A DNA stretch of 55,293 bases, taken from assembly GCA_001828935.1 (NCBI GenBank), contig MHZX01000147.1, positions 536 to 55,828 of the forward strand, read 5' to 3'. The position numbers were made by a program, and so were the translations under genes. Below are positions 1-8,343 of this stretch, one piece after another (the first letter of the stretch is position 1; every line of letters starts with the position of its first letter). The notes below the pieces were generated by a model. That model had not been told where the DNA came from, ran no database searches, and saw nothing but the letters and a program-made list of their open reading frames with translations. This stretch comes from Rhodocyclales bacterium RIFCSPLOWO2_02_FULL_63_24. Lineage in GTDB: Bacteria > Pseudomonadota > Gammaproteobacteria > Burkholderiales > Rhodocyclaceae.

Positions 1-1
1 C

Positions 2-268
2 GTGGTGCGGCTGGACGGTGTATCGCGCGAGATTATCGAGCAGCTTGACCTGGCGATCGAGAGCAACCAGAAGATCACGCTGCTGTACCGCGCATATATC
101 TCGACCGATCTGACGGCGCCGCAGAACACGCCGAAGAGCCTGGACCTGATTTATGTGCGCCCCGATGTGTTCAGCGTCGAGGCCCGCGCCGCGCTGCCGA
201 ACGCGGCGAACCGGCCATTTCCGTTCGAGGATTACACGGCGCGGCGCTTTCCGGGGCTGGCGGGATGA
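2..268 (+). CDS. Phage tail-assembly protein, DUF1833 family (5' partial)
   Basis: The reading frame is open from the left edge, so the N-terminus is missing. What remains (about 88 residues) includes IYVRPDVFSVEARAAL and ends RFPGLAG, a pattern typical of DUF1833 proteins found between the minor tail genes and the NlpC/P60-like gene of lambda-like siphophages. The stop overlaps the next start by 4 bp (ATGA), showing translational coupling in the tail operon. The role is probably tail-tip assembly, inferred from family and position; no catalytic motif is visible. The alternative is another minor tail protein with the same location. Confidence 0.6.
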   Translation: MVRLDGVSREIIEQLDLAIESNQKITLLYRAYISTDLTAPQNTPKSLDLIYVRPDVFSVEARAALPNAANRPFPFEDYTARRFPGLAG

Positions 269-702
269 GGCCGGCGCACGAAGTGCTTTCCCCGGCCCGC
301 ACAGCGCTGCCCGCGGTCGAGCATTGGGCGGTGCCCTACATTGGCACGCCCTGGGCGAAGACGGCCCACTGCTGGGCCTTCTTCCGCCGCGTGCAGGCCG
401 AGCGCTTCCGCGTCGAGACGCCGGAGATCCACATCGAGGCCTTCGACCTGCGCCACCTGATCAAGACGTTCCGCGGGCATCCCGAGCGCAGCAACTGGAC
501 GCGGATCGAGCGCGCCGATCTGCGTGAGGGCGACGCCGTGCTGATGGGGCAGCGCAAACTGCCCTGGCATATCGGCGTATGGGTTGATGTTGATGGCGGG
601 CGGGTGATGCACTGCCCGGAGGGCGGCGCGGTGCTGCAGCGGCTGTCTGACATCCGCCGCTGCGGCTGGGAAATGATCGAGTTCTACCGCTATTCCGCGT
701 AA
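265..702 (+). CDS. NlpC/P60-like (C40) tail-tip cysteine peptidase
   Basis: This 145-aa protein has the NlpC/P60 arrangement: a candidate catalytic cysteine in the segment AKTAHCWAFFRRVQ (about residue 36) and a candidate catalytic histidine in LPWHIGVWVDV (about residue 96). In lambda-like phages this domain belongs to the tail-tip complex (K-type protein) and is thought to cut peptidoglycan cross-links during DNA entry. The start overlaps the DUF1833 stop, and the J-like tail-tip gene begins 7 bp downstream, which fits a tail-tip operon. The sequence is short and has no separate JAB metalloprotease half, which some K proteins carry. Family assignment is fairly secure; substrate is inferred. 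Confidence 0.72.
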   Translation: MRPAHEVLSPARTALPAVEHWAVPYIGTPWAKTAHCWAFFRRVQAERFRVETPEIHIEAFDLRHLIKTFRGHPERSNWTRIERADLREGDAVLMGQRKLPWHIGVWVDVDGGRVMHCPEGGAVLQRLSDIRRCGWEMIEFYRYSA

Positions 703-708
703 CCCGCC

Positions 709-3708
709 ATGAACGTCATCTACGCCCTCAACCCGCTGTCGCCCGCACGCCGCGTGCTGCCGTTGTCGGGCGGCGAAACGCTGGCCCAGCTCGCGCCCCA
801 GGACTGCGCCTACCCGTTCTACTGCAAGGTCAATGATCTTTCCGTGCTGCGCGCGGATTGGCCGACCCGCGAAGTCGGCGCGGGTGATACGGTGGAGTTC
901 ATCGGCCTGCCGCCCGGCCTGCAGGGCGGCGGGGGCGGCGGCGGGGGCAAGAATCCGTTGGCCACGGTGGCGATGCTGGCGGTGATGGTGTTCAACCCTG
1001 GCGCGGCGCTGGCTGGCATGGCGGGCCTGAGCGGCACAATGGCGACGTTTGCCGGCGTGGCGATCAACATGGCGATCGGCATGGTGGTCACCAGCCTGAC
1101 GATGGAGCCGCCGCGGCCCACGGCGGCGCAGCAGATGCAAAGTCTGGCGGCGCCTTCGCCCACCTATACCTTGCAGGCGCAGGGCAACCAGGCGCGGCTG
1201 GGACAACCGATTCCCGAACACTTCGGGCGACACCGCAGCTTTCCCGATTTTGGCGCCGAGCCGTATGCCGAATACGTCGGCAACGAGCAGTTCCTCTATC
1301 AGCTCTTCACCATCGGCCAGGGGCAGTACGACATCGAGGCCATCCAGATCGAGGACACGCCGATCGCCAGCTTTCCCGATATCACTTACGAGGTGGTCGG
1401 GCCGGGCGCGGCGGTAACGCTGTTTCCGACGGCGGTAACGAGCAGCGACGAGGTGGCCAATCAGGAGCTGACCACCGGGACGTATATCGGCGGATTTATT
1501 GCCAATGCCAGCGGCACGTTGGCGAATGCCATCGGCGTTGATGTGGTGTTTCCAAAGGGCCTCTATTACGCCAACGCCAGCGGTGGCCTGGATCAGAAGA
1601 CCGGTACCGTGGTGGTTGAGGCGCGCACAGTGGATGGCAGCGGCACGCCGACCGGAAGTTGGGTTGAGCTGGGCACCATCACCACCACGGCGGCGACCAC
1701 CACGCCGCAGCGCATCAGCGCCCGTTATGCCGTTTCGGCGGCGCGTTATGAAGTTCGCGCCAAGCGCACCGACACCAAGGATACCGACGCCCGCGCCGGC
1801 CACGACATCTTGTGGACGGCCCTGCGCGCCTACCTGCCGGGCACACAGGACTACGGCGGTGTGACCATGCTGGCGATGCGCATGCAGGCGACCAACAGCC
1901 TGTCGGCGCAGTCCGCGCGCAAGGTGAATGTGATCGCCACGCGCATGTTGCCCACCTGGGATCCGATCACCGGCTGGGGCACGCCGGCCGCCACGCGCTC
2001 GATAGCCTGGGCCTTTGCCTACGTCGCCAGCTCGGCCAACGGCCTTAACTACGCCGATGACCGCATCCCGCTCGACGAGCTGGCCGCGCTCGATGCCACC
2101 TGGGCCGCGCGCGGCGACAAATTCGACGGCATCTTCGACAGCAAGGGTACGGCCTGGGAGGCGCTGACGCAGATCGCCCGCGCCGGCCGCGCCAAGCCCT
2201 ACCCGCAAGGCGGCATGTTGCGCATCGCGCGCGACGAGGCGCAGACGGTGCCTGCGGCCACATATTCCATGCGCAACATCATCCCCGGCAGCTTCAGCAT
2301 CGACTACACGCTGCCGAGCGAAGCCACCGCCGATTGCATCGACGTGGAATTCTTCAACGAGGCAACCTGGCGCCCGGACAACGTCCTGGCGGCGCTGCCG
2401 GGGTCTGCGGCTCTGAAGCCGGCCAAGATCAAGCTGTTCGGCGTGACACAGCGCGCGCAGGCCTGGCGCGAGGGCATGTTTCTCGCCGCGTGCAACACGT
2501 ATCGCCGTCGCGCGCCGAGCTTCCAGACCGAGCTGGAGGGCATGATCCCCAGCTATCTGGACCTGATCGCCGTGCAGCACGATCTGCCGAACTGGGGCCA
2601 GCAGGCCGAAGCGGTGAGCTGGGTGGCGGCGACCAAAACGCTGAGGGTGAGCGAACCGCTGACCTTTGGCGTTGGCGCCCACTATGTCGGCCTGCGCAAG
2701 CTGGACGGCAGCTTCAGCGGGCCGTGGGCGGTGAGCGCCGGTGCGGACGCCTACACCGTGGTGCTGGCCAGCCTGCCCGACATCACGCCCTACACCGGCA
2801 ACGACAAGGAACGCACGCATGTGCTGTTCGGGTTGGGCAGCGCCTATGCCAAGTACTGCCGCTTGCTCTCGGCCAAACACACGGGCGGGATGAAGATCGA
2901 GCTATCGGCGGTAACCGAAGACAGCCGCGTACATACCGCCGACGAGGGGACGCCGCCCGCCGCAGGGGCTGCCTGGACTCTGACTGCGATCCCCGACGCG
3001 CCCGTGGTGGCTGGGCTGTACTGGGTGGTGACCGGCCTCGACGAGGCGCCGCGTTGGAATGTGAGCTGGCGCGTGGCGCCGGGCGCGACACGCTACCTGG
3101 TGGAAGAAAGCCCCGACGGCCAATACTGGACGCGGGCGGCCGAGCCGGAGAGAAACAACTGCGGCTTCAGCCCGCAATGGCCGGGCGGCCGCCTGCGCGT
3201 GGCGGGCATGGGCAAGGTGCTGGGCGCATGGGTGACCAAGACGGCGCCGGACAAGACGCGCACCCTGGCCGTGAGTGGCGCGATGAATCACGACAGCGCC
3301 ACGCCAGGCCTCCTGGTGCCGACCGACAACCTCGGTTTGGAGGCGGCGACCTTCGTGCGCGAGGTGTGGGACACGACGGATTTCGGCGCGGGCACCACCT
3401 GGAACACGCTGGCCACGCTGAGCTTCACGGTGACGCAGCCGTGCAAGATCATCATCTTCGGCAAGGTGGCGGCCTATGGCTACACGCTGGGCACCCTGTG
3501 GTCCTACGGCCGGCGCATCACGCTGACGGCGAGCGGCGGCGGATCGGACACGCGCACCAGTGAATTCACCGGCTACGACATTCCGCCCGAAAGTTCCTAT
3601 GGCGCCTTCCCGGTCGAGGCCGGCGACATCACGATCGACCTGGAGGGGTACCTGAGTACCGGCCACCTGATCCACGGCCGCATCTTTGCGATGGTGAGCC
3701 TGCGATGA
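709..3708 (+). CDS. Phage tail-tip attachment / host-specificity protein J
   Basis: This 999-aa protein is the largest prophage gene and follows the NlpC/P60 gene, the usual place of lambda gene J. The first 80 residues have a small beta-rich domain, then a run of eight glycines (about residues 74-81) and a hydrophobic segment (about 85-135) resembling the start of TipJ/Phage_tail_3 proteins. The segment ARLGQPIPEHFGRHR is typical of J-like proteins just before the conserved core. The C-terminal third contains a fibronectin-like stretch and an adhesive tip domain that probably contacts the host receptor. No frameshift is seen. The stop overlaps the next gene by 4 bp. Confidence 0.85.
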   Translation: MNVIYALNPLSPARRVLPLSGGETLAQLAPQDCAYPFYCKVNDLSVLRADWPTREVGAGDTVEFIGLPPGLQGGGGGGGGKNPLATVAMLAVMVFNPGAALAGMAGLSGTMATFAGVAINMAIGMVVTSLTMEPPRPTAAQQMQSLAAPSPTYTLQAQGNQARLGQPIPEHFGRHRSFPDFGAEPYAEYVGNEQFLYQLFTIGQGQYDIEAIQIEDTPIASFPDITYEVVGPGAAVTLFPTAVTSSDEVANQELTTGTYIGGFIANASGTLANAIGVDVVFPKGLYYANASGGLDQKTGTVVVEARTVDGSGTPTGSWVELGTITTTAATTTPQRISARYAVSAARYEVRAKRTDTKDTDARAGHDILWTALRAYLPGTQDYGGVTMLAMRMQATNSLSAQSARKVNVIATRMLPTWDPITGWGTPAATRSIAWAFAYVASSANGLNYADDRIPLDELAALDATWAARGDKFDGIFDSKGTAWEALTQIARAGRAKPYPQGGMLRIARDEAQTVPAATYSMRNIIPGSFSIDYTLPSEATADCIDVEFFNEATWRPDNVLAALPGSAALKPAKIKLFGVTQRAQAWREGMFLAACNTYRRRAPSFQTELEGMIPSYLDLIAVQHDLPNWGQQAEAVSWVAATKTLRVSEPLTFGVGAHYVGLRKLDGSFSGPWAVSAGADAYTVVLASLPDITPYTGNDKERTHVLFGLGSAYAKYCRLLSAKHTGGMKIELSAVTEDSRVHTADEGTPPAAGAAWTLTAIPDAPVVAGLYWVVTGLDEAPRWNVSWRVAPGATRYLVEESPDGQYWTRAAEPERNNCGFSPQWPGGRLRVAGMGKVLGAWVTKTAPDKTRTLAVSGAMNHDSATPGLLVPTDNLGLEAATFVREVWDTTDFGAGTTWNTLATLSFTVTQPCKIIIFGKVAAYGYTLGTLWSYGRRITLTASGGGSDTRTSEFTGYDIPPESSYGAFPVEAGDITIDLEGYLSTGHLIHGRIFAMVSLR

Positions 3709-4073
3709 GCGCGGCGACCTACTACCTATGGTACGACGCGGCGGGGCGCATCGTGCGCCTGGCGTATTGCCTGCCGGCCGAGCGCGAGGCCAATGGCCGC
3801 GCCGATCTGCCGTATGTGGCGCACCCGATCGCCGCCGACCCGGAGCGGTATTGGGTGGAGGGCGGGGCGGTGGCGCTGCGGCCGATGCAGGTGACGGCGC
3901 TGAATGGCCTGACGCTGGCCAGCCTGCCGGACCCCTGCGAGATCGCGATCGACGGTGTGCGCTATCCCTGCACCGGCGGCACGGCGACGCTGAGCTTCGG
4001 CCAGCCGGGCACGCACCGGGTGCGCGTCGAGGCCTTCCCCTTCCTGCCGGCCGAGTTCGAGGTGACGACGTGA
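3705..4073 (+). CDS. Hypothetical phage protein downstream of J
   Basis: This 122-aa protein begins with an ATGA overlap on gene J and ends with a second overlap on the next small gene, so it is clearly part of the late operon. The N-terminal segment reads TYYLWYDAAGRIVRLAYC. The C-terminal half (about residues 65-120) looks like a small beta-sandwich, with CEIAIDGVRYPC and HRVRVEAFPF. Such proteins often accompany tail-tip or tail-fibre proteins in siphoviruses. I do not recognise a named family. A structural or tail-fibre accessory role is inferred only from position. Confidence 0.6.
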   Translation: MSAATYYLWYDAAGRIVRLAYCLPAEREANGRADLPYVAHPIAADPERYWVEGGAVALRPMQVTALNGLTLASLPDPCEIAIDGVRYPCTGGTATLSFGQPGTHRVRVEAFPFLPAEFEVTT

Positions 4074-4258
4074 AGATCCACCATGAAGGCGACTACCGTG
4101 CCCGGCGTGCGGCTGAATACCCGCCCGTAGCCGAGCAGCTCGATGCGCTGTGGCACGCGATGGATGCCGGCGTGCTGCCGAGGGTGCCGGCGTTTTATGA
4201 CCCGATCGCGGCGGTGAAGGCGCGGTTTCAAAAACCAACGGGGAAGGGAAAGCCATGA
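4070..4258 (+). CDS. Small phage protein with an EYPPVAEQLDALWHAMD motif
   Basis: This 62-aa protein starts at GTG 4070, overlapping the previous stop (GTGA). It reads KIHHEGDYRARRAAEYP and then PVAEQLDALWHAMDAG. The motif YPP(V/I)xxQLDALW recurs in small proteins encoded next to tail-fibre genes in many tailed phages. The function is unknown to me. Its stop overlaps the next lipoprotein start. Coding is supported by the two flanking overlaps and the recognisable motif. Confidence 0.6.
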   Translation: MKIHHEGDYRARRAAEYPPVAEQLDALWHAMDAGVLPRVPAFYDPIAAVKARFQKPTGKGKP

Positions 4259-4413
4259 TGCGATATGTGATGCGGGTTCTGGTATTCGCTGTGGTCGGCG
4301 TGGCGCTGGGTGGTTGCGTAACGCCCGGCGGGCCGACGCCGTTCGAGATCGGCGCCGAAGCGCCGCCGCCGGCGGGGTGTGTTGAAGGGAGGGCGCGCGG
4401 TGCGGACTGCTGA
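4255..4413 (+). CDS. Small phage lipoprotein
   Basis: This 52-aa product starts at ATG 4255 (or ATG 4258) in a 4-bp overlap with the preceding stop. It has a positively charged start (MMRYVMR), a hydrophobic stretch and a lipobox ending LGGC-V, followed by a Pro-rich tail. This is the layout of a lipid-modified outer-membrane anchored peptide such as an Rz1-type spanin or a superinfection-exclusion lipoprotein. A clearer spanin pair lies at 5967-6595, so a second role is more likely. The downstream gene's Shine-Dalgarno lies inside this gene. Confidence 0.5.
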   Translation: MMRYVMRVLVFAVVGVALGGCVTPGGPTPFEIGAEAPPPAGCVEGRARGADC

Positions 4414-4867
4414 CATATTCATCCCGACGCCGGATCAGGTCGCCGCCTTCTCCGATGCGCATCGGAGCGTGCATGAGGGCTTCGATTACACACCTGATCT
4501 TGAGCGCTGGCGCACGCCAGAGCACTGGCTCAGCGCCTGCGACATGTTGGCGATGGACGCGGCCGACGAGTATCGCGACGACTGCGACGGTCATGCACTG
4601 CTGGTCCGCCGCGAGTGCCGCAAGAGCGACCTGCCGAACCGCCTGGGCTTCTGCTGGGTGCCGCCGCGCGGGCAATTCGAGGGCGGATACCACCTGGGCA
4701 CCGAGTGCGGCGGCTGGTGGAGCTGCTGCAACCACGCGCACATCATCGAGCGCGAGCGCACGGGGTATGTATTCATCAGCCTGTCCGGCTACCAGCCCGG
4801 CGAGCCGTGGCACTACGTCAAAGGATTCGACCCGGCCGGGCTGTGGCCGCATCAGGTGGCGCCGTAG
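4400..4867 (+). CDS. Hypothetical phage protein, possible transglutaminase-like cysteine peptidase
   Basis: I place the start at GTG 4400 because a GGGAGG ribosome-binding site lies 7 bp upstream; an in-frame GTG at 4379 is possible. The product is about 155 aa. The segment YRDDCDGHALLVRREC resembles the cysteine-containing helix of bacterial transglutaminase-like cysteine peptidases, and GYHLGTECGG plus CCNHAHIIE follow at the right distance for a histidine partner. This similarity is weak. It lies between the tail genes and the lysis cassette. The activity is unproven and the protein may be structural. Confidence 0.5.
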   Translation: MRTADIFIPTPDQVAAFSDAHRSVHEGFDYTPDLERWRTPEHWLSACDMLAMDAADEYRDDCDGHALLVRRECRKSDLPNRLGFCWVPPRGQFEGGYHLGTECGGWWSCCNHAHIIERERTGYVFISLSGYQPGEPWHYVKGFDPAGLWPHQVAP

Positions 4868-4901
4868 AACAACGACAAAAAAAACCGAGAAAGGAAAGCG
4901 T

Positions 4902-5249
4902 ATGTCCGAACCACAAACTAGCGCAATAGGCGCCGTCGCCGGCCTGGGAACCGCCCTGCTTGGGGCGCAGGTCGACGCCCTGGTGCTGGGCCTGATGGCG
5001 GCTATCATGGTCAGCATCTGGATGGAGGCGATCGACGACAAGCTCAAGGCCGGCAGCGCGGCCTTGTTGTCCAGCCTGCTGGCCGGCTACGGCAGCCCGA
5101 AGGCCGCCGCTTTCGTCGCCGCCACCGTGCCGGCCATCGGCGTGGCCGACGACACGCTCCGCTTGCTGATGGCCGTCTGCATCGGCGCCGCGGCGCCGAC
5201 GGTGATCCCGCTGGCGGCCAAGTGGGCGAAGGGGAGGGCCGGGCAATGA
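4902..5249 (+). CDS. Putative phage holin (membrane protein)
   Basis: This 115-aa protein has three hydrophobic segments (about residues 9-25, 30-46 and 62-105) and a basic C-terminus, AAKWAKGRAGQ. The ATG at 4902 follows a purine-rich AAAGGAAAG ribosome site. It opens the lysis cassette, followed by a second small membrane protein, an M15 endolysin and spanins, which is the standard holin position. Holins oligomerise in the cytoplasmic membrane and time lysis. The assignment rests on context and topology rather than a family motif. Confidence 0.6.
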   Translation: MSEPQTSAIGAVAGLGTALLGAQVDALVLGLMAAIMVSIWMEAIDDKLKAGSAALLSSLLAGYGSPKAAAFVAATVPAIGVADDTLRLLMAVCIGAAAPTVIPLAAKWAKGRAGQ

Positions 5250-5488
5250 GCGACACACTGATGTTGGCGGCGATGGTGGTCATCCTGGCGCGCTGTATTT
5301 GTGTGGTGCCGCGCCTGGGACCGCGGCGCTGGACCGGGCACCGCGCGCACTTCCTCGCCTTAAGTGGCACCTACGCGCTGATGGGCGGCGGCGCCGTCGG
5401 CACTGCACTGCATCTGTCCTGGGGTCCGCTGCTGCTGATGCTGGCGGTGTCGGGGTGGGTGATCTTTGATCGGAGGAAGCCGCGATGA
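5246..5488 (+). CDS. Second small membrane protein of the lysis cassette (holin or antiholin-like)
   Basis: This 80-aa protein starts in an ATGA overlap with the first holin-like gene. Two hydrophobic helices are visible (about residues 5-22 and 42-72), separated by a basic loop (PRLGPRRWTGHR), with a basic tail, FDRRKPR. Paired holin-like proteins upstream of an endolysin are common in betaproteobacterial phages, where one can act as an antiholin or co-holin. The stop overlaps the endolysin start. The role is inferred from position. Confidence 0.55.
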   Translation: MSDTLMLAAMVVILARCICVVPRLGPRRWTGHRAHFLALSGTYALMGGGAVGTALHLSWGPLLLMLAVSGWVIFDRRKPR

Positions 5489-5970
5489 TTATCCTCTCCG
5501 ACTACCTGATGGGGCGAGACGCGCTTTACCCCGCCGCGCTGACCGAGGCCATCACCGAAAATGCCAAGGACCTGCTCGGGCGGGTCAATCTGTTGCTGAG
5601 CTGGGCCTACAAGGAGAATGTCCGGCCGGCGCTCGACAAGATCACCGGCACGCACGTGGCCAGCGGATGGAGGCCTCCCATGGTGAATGACGCAACGTCC
5701 AATGCCGCCGCGCACAGCTCGCATCTGGATGGCAACGGCATCGACCTGCGCGATAACGGCCTGCGCGATCTGGCGCGCTGGTGCCTGCGCAACCTCGATG
5801 CGCTGGATGAGATCGGCCTGTACATGGAAGACCCGCAATGGACGCCAACGTGGGTGCACCTGCAGCGTGTGCCGCCCAAGAGCCGCCGTCGCGTATATAT
5901 CCCGTCGAGCAAACCGCCGCTGGTGGCAATGCTGCCCGAGCAGGAGCAGGGCTTGGGGAACGTGGCATGA
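5485..5970 (+). CDS. Phage endolysin, peptidase M15 (VanY/DD-carboxypeptidase-like)
   Basis: The 161-aa protein carries M15 zinc-peptidase features: SGWRPPMVN (about residues 57-65), SSHLDGNGIDLRD with candidate zinc ligands His and Asp (about 76-89), and TPTWVHLQ with the third ligand His (about 120-127). M15 endolysins cleave peptide bonds in peptidoglycan stems. No signal peptide is seen, consistent with release through the adjacent holins. It overlaps the genes on both sides by 4 bp. Confidence 0.78.
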   Translation: MIILSDYLMGRDALYPAALTEAITENAKDLLGRVNLLLSWAYKENVRPALDKITGTHVASGWRPPMVNDATSNAAAHSSHLDGNGIDLRDNGLRDLARWCLRNLDALDEIGLYMEDPQWTPTWVHLQRVPPKSRRRVYIPSSKPPLVAMLPEQEQGLGNVA

Positions 5971-6323
5971 GCCCGCTGACCGTCGTCGGCCTGCTGTTGG
6001 CGCTGTCTGTTGCAGGCAACGCCTGGTTGTTCAACAGCCGCGACGTGGCGCTCGCCGAGCGTGCCACCTTCGAGCACGCCAGCAAAGACACCGCCGTTGC
6101 CGCGAAGGCATGTTCCGATGGCGTCGAGGGCCTGGCGGCCGACGGCAAAAAGCGCCACGCGGATCTGCTGACCAGGATCAAAGCACAGGCCGGCCAGGTG
6201 GCCGCCCTGGAGGGCGCTTCGATCGCCGCACTGAATGCCCGCCCGGCCGACCCCGGCGACCTCTGCAAGAGCCTGGCGCAGTATCTGGCCGGCGAGATCC
6301 GCAAGGAAAGGGGTGTGCGATGA
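5967..6323 (+). CDS. Inner-membrane spanin subunit (Rz-like)
   Basis: This 118-aa protein has an N-terminal membrane anchor (PLTVVGLLLALSVAGNAWLF, residues 3-22) followed by a charged, probably coiled-coil periplasmic region, as in Rz-type i-spanins. It follows the endolysin and its 3' end overlaps an outer-membrane lipoprotein gene. Together these would bridge the two membranes and fuse them in the last step of host lysis. Spanins are poorly conserved in sequence, so the call rests on topology and gene order. Confidence 0.65.
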   Translation: MSPLTVVGLLLALSVAGNAWLFNSRDVALAERATFEHASKDTAVAAKACSDGVEGLAADGKKRHADLLTRIKAQAGQVAALEGASIAALNARPADPGDLCKSLAQYLAGEIRKERGVR

Positions 6324-6595
6324 AAACACATAAATTAATGTGCCTCGCCGCCACGATCGCGCTGGCCGGTTGCGCGGCAGAGCCCACTGCGCCGGCTACC
6401 GTCAAGGTCGCCGTGACCACCCCCTGCGATGCCGACGTGCCGGCCGTGCCGGTGTTCCCGGTCGAGACGCTGAGCGGCGATGAGGACATCTTTACGGTGG
6501 GCAAGACGTTATGGGCCGATCGCAAAGCGCGGCAAGCCTACGAGCTGAAGGTGAGGACGGCGCTGGAAGGATGCACGGCAAGGTCTGCGCCGTGA
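6320..6595 (+). CDS. Outer-membrane spanin lipoprotein (Rz1-like)
   Basis: The 91-aa product starts in an ATGA overlap with the i-spanin gene. Residues 1-18 form a lipoprotein signal (KLMCLAATIALAGC) with the lipobox ALAGC, so Cys18 would be lipidated. The mature part is Pro/Ala-rich near the lipid anchor, then more charged (WADRKARQAYELKVRTALEGC). This is the overlapping i-spanin/o-spanin architecture. It is somewhat longer than classical Rz1 proteins. Lysis is the expected role, inferred from arrangement. Confidence 0.62.
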   Translation: MKTHKLMCLAATIALAGCAAEPTAPATVKVAVTTPCDADVPAVPVFPVETLSGDEDIFTVGKTLWADRKARQAYELKVRTALEGCTARSAP

Positions 6596-6716
6596 GATCG
6601 GGCGTTCTGCGCACGACGATCGCTACGCTGCGGCTACGGCACAATGCTCCGTTTCCGAGCCAGGTCCTGGCGCGGCAGCGGTATCGGATGAGGTTACTGC
6701 GCCGGGTCCGCTGATA

Positions 6717-7142
6717 TCAGGTTTCGCAGTTCAGATCGCCAGTTGCCCACCGGAGCCATCGGGCGCGTCTGGCGCCCTTTGTGCCAAATAGGCCAGGGCC
6801 ATCGAATGCATCGATTACGCCGGCTCTGACGGATGTAACACCTGGGCCAATTTCTTTCGCAAGAATGCGGCCTAGCACAGTGGGCGATTTCCCGACGTTG
6901 AACATGCCGGGAATGTAGACGTCGAATTCGCCGGTTTTGATGTCGTCGAACATGGTGGCTTCAGCATATTCGTCTGTGCAGCTTCTGAAGGCATCACGGA
7001 TGTTGCGGTAGGCCTGCTGGTAGCTCATCGAGAGCTGCTGTTCCTGCCAGATGTACTCGGATTCTTTGATTTGACCGATCGGTGTACAGCCCGACACGAA
7101 AACGGCGAGCCATGCGATAGCCATGATCCAACGTGCATTCAT
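6717..7142 (-). CDS. Prophage-borne lipoprotein of unknown function (antisense to the late operon)
   Basis: Read on the minus strand this is a 141-aa protein. I use the ATG at 7142 because it begins a clean lipoprotein signal, MNARWIMAIAWLAVFVSGC, with Cys19 as the lipidation site, and because AAGGA lies just upstream. The mature domain contains YQQAYRNIRDAFRSCTDEY and two further cysteines that could form disulfides. It is oriented opposite to all prophage late genes, which is typical of lysogenic-conversion (moron) genes expressed from the prophage. I do not recognise a specific function. Confidence 0.62.
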   Translation of the reverse strand: MNARWIMAIAWLAVFVSGCTPIGQIKESEYIWQEQQLSMSYQQAYRNIRDAFRSCTDEYAEATMFDDIKTGEFDVYIPGMFNVGKSPTVLGRILAKEIGPGVTSVRAGVIDAFDGPGLFGTKGARRARWLRWATGDLNCET

Positions 7143-7306
7143 GATCGTCCTTGAATTGATGTAGAGAAAGAGTAGGCGACCGGCAGGGTGCGCTAACACC
7201 CCGACGGCCGCCGTAACCCGCAGTTCATGCCTGCGAGCCTTGGCCAAGGCCTACCCACCACGCGCGTGGCGGGCCAAAGCCTACCAGAAACCTGAAAGGG
7301 CTCAGC

Positions 7307-8101
7307 ATGCTGGCATCACCCATCATCCCCTGGATTGGCGGCAAGCGTCGCCTGTCCGATCGCCTCATTCCCCTGTTTCCACCGCATGAGTGCTACGTCG
7401 AGCTGTTCTGCGGCGGCGCGGCGCTCTACTTTCTGCGGCCGGTGCCGGCGGCCTGCGAGATCCTCAACGACGTCAACGGCGAGCTGATCAACCTCTACCG
7501 CGTGGTGCAGCATCACCTGGAGGAGTTCGTGCGCCAGTTTAAGTGGGCGCTGACCAGCCGCCAGGTGTTTAAGTGGCTGCAGGACACCAAGCCCGAGACG
7601 CTCACCGACATCCAGCGCGCCGCGCGCTTCTACTACCTGCAGCACCACGCCTTCGGTGGCCGCGTCGAAAGCCAGTCCTTCGGTACCGCCACCACGGCGC
7701 CGGCCATCAACCTGCTGCGGATCGAGGAGAGCCTGTCGGCTGCGCACCTGCGCCTGGCCAACGGCACCACCGTCGAGAACCTGCCCTGGGCCGACTGCCT
7801 GGCGCGCTACGATCGCGCCCACACCTTCTTCTACGCCGACCCGCCCTATTGGCAGACCGAGGGCTATGGCGTGCCCTTTCCCTTCAGCGAGTACCAGGCG
7901 CTGGCCGGCGCCATGCGCAGCATCAAGGGCCGCATGATGGTCAGCATCAACGACCATCCGCAGATCCGCGAGGCCTTCGCCGGCCTGGTGATGCACGATC
8001 TGGAGATCACCTACTCGGTCGGCACCGCCGACGCGCGCCGCGCCAGCCGTGAGCTGGTGATTACCAACTGGGAGATATCGGACCTGGGGCAATTATTTTG
8101 A
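7307..8101 (+). CDS. DNA adenine methylase (Dam/D12-class N6-adenine methyltransferase)
   Basis: The 264-aa protein has the D12-class layout: IIPWIGGKRRL at residues 6-16 (S-adenosylmethionine-binding start), ECYVELFCGGAALYFLRP (motif I, about 28-45), and the catalytic DPPY motif in FFYADPPYWQTEGYG (about 184). It methylates the N6 position of adenine in a short target site, which cannot be deduced from sequence alone. It lies at the right end of the prophage. Phage-borne orphan methylases usually protect phage DNA from host restriction; no partner nuclease is adjacent. The PaeR7I system at 30 kb is unrelated in class. Confidence 0.88.
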   Translation: MLASPIIPWIGGKRRLSDRLIPLFPPHECYVELFCGGAALYFLRPVPAACEILNDVNGELINLYRVVQHHLEEFVRQFKWALTSRQVFKWLQDTKPETLTDIQRAARFYYLQHHAFGGRVESQSFGTATTAPAINLLRIEESLSAAHLRLANGTTVENLPWADCLARYDRAHTFFYADPPYWQTEGYGVPFPFSEYQALAGAMRSIKGRMMVSINDHPQIREAFAGLVMHDLEITYSVGTADARRASRELVITNWEISDLGQLF

Positions 8102-8171
8102 CCGGAACCGCTTGACTTGTGCCGGCACCAGAGCGTTACTGCCGGCGTCGCCAACGCACCCGGAGCCCAGC

Positions 8172-8343
8172 ATGGACCAGACCTTGACCCAGATCGCCCG
8201 CGCCGCCCTCGATCATCGAGACCCTGGAGACGCAGCGCTCCGACCGGCTGGATTTCCACGACGTGGCGGTCTGGCGCCTCAAGGCGGCCCTGGAGGCGGC
8301 TTACCAGGCTGGGCAACAAGCGGCTGGCGGGAACCGGCCATGA
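8172..8343 (+). pseudogene. DUF6900-like small protein interrupted by a +1 frameshift
   Basis: The frame starting at ATG 8172 reads MDQTLTQIARAALD. From about 8215 the next frame continues with IETLETQRSDRLDFHDVAVW and then RLKAALEAAYQAG, ending at TGA 8341-8343. Together these give a DUF6900-like protein of about 56 aa, a family common in phages and plasmids. The two halves are joined by one extra base in the stretch GATCATCGAG (8211-8220). The downstream half overlaps the next start (ATGA), as an intact gene would. It is either a recent inactivating insertion or a sequencing error. Confidence 0.65.

Noticed and set aside
232-2880. Very long open frame on the minus strand opposite the tail-tip gene J
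   Set aside because: High GC content leaves antisense frames open. Composition is Arg/His/Ala-rich, with no recognisable domain, and gene J is clearly the real gene.
6511-6714. Small plus-strand frame after the outer spanin
   Set aside because: It overlaps the spanin gene out of frame, has Arg-rich low-quality composition and no ribosome-binding site.
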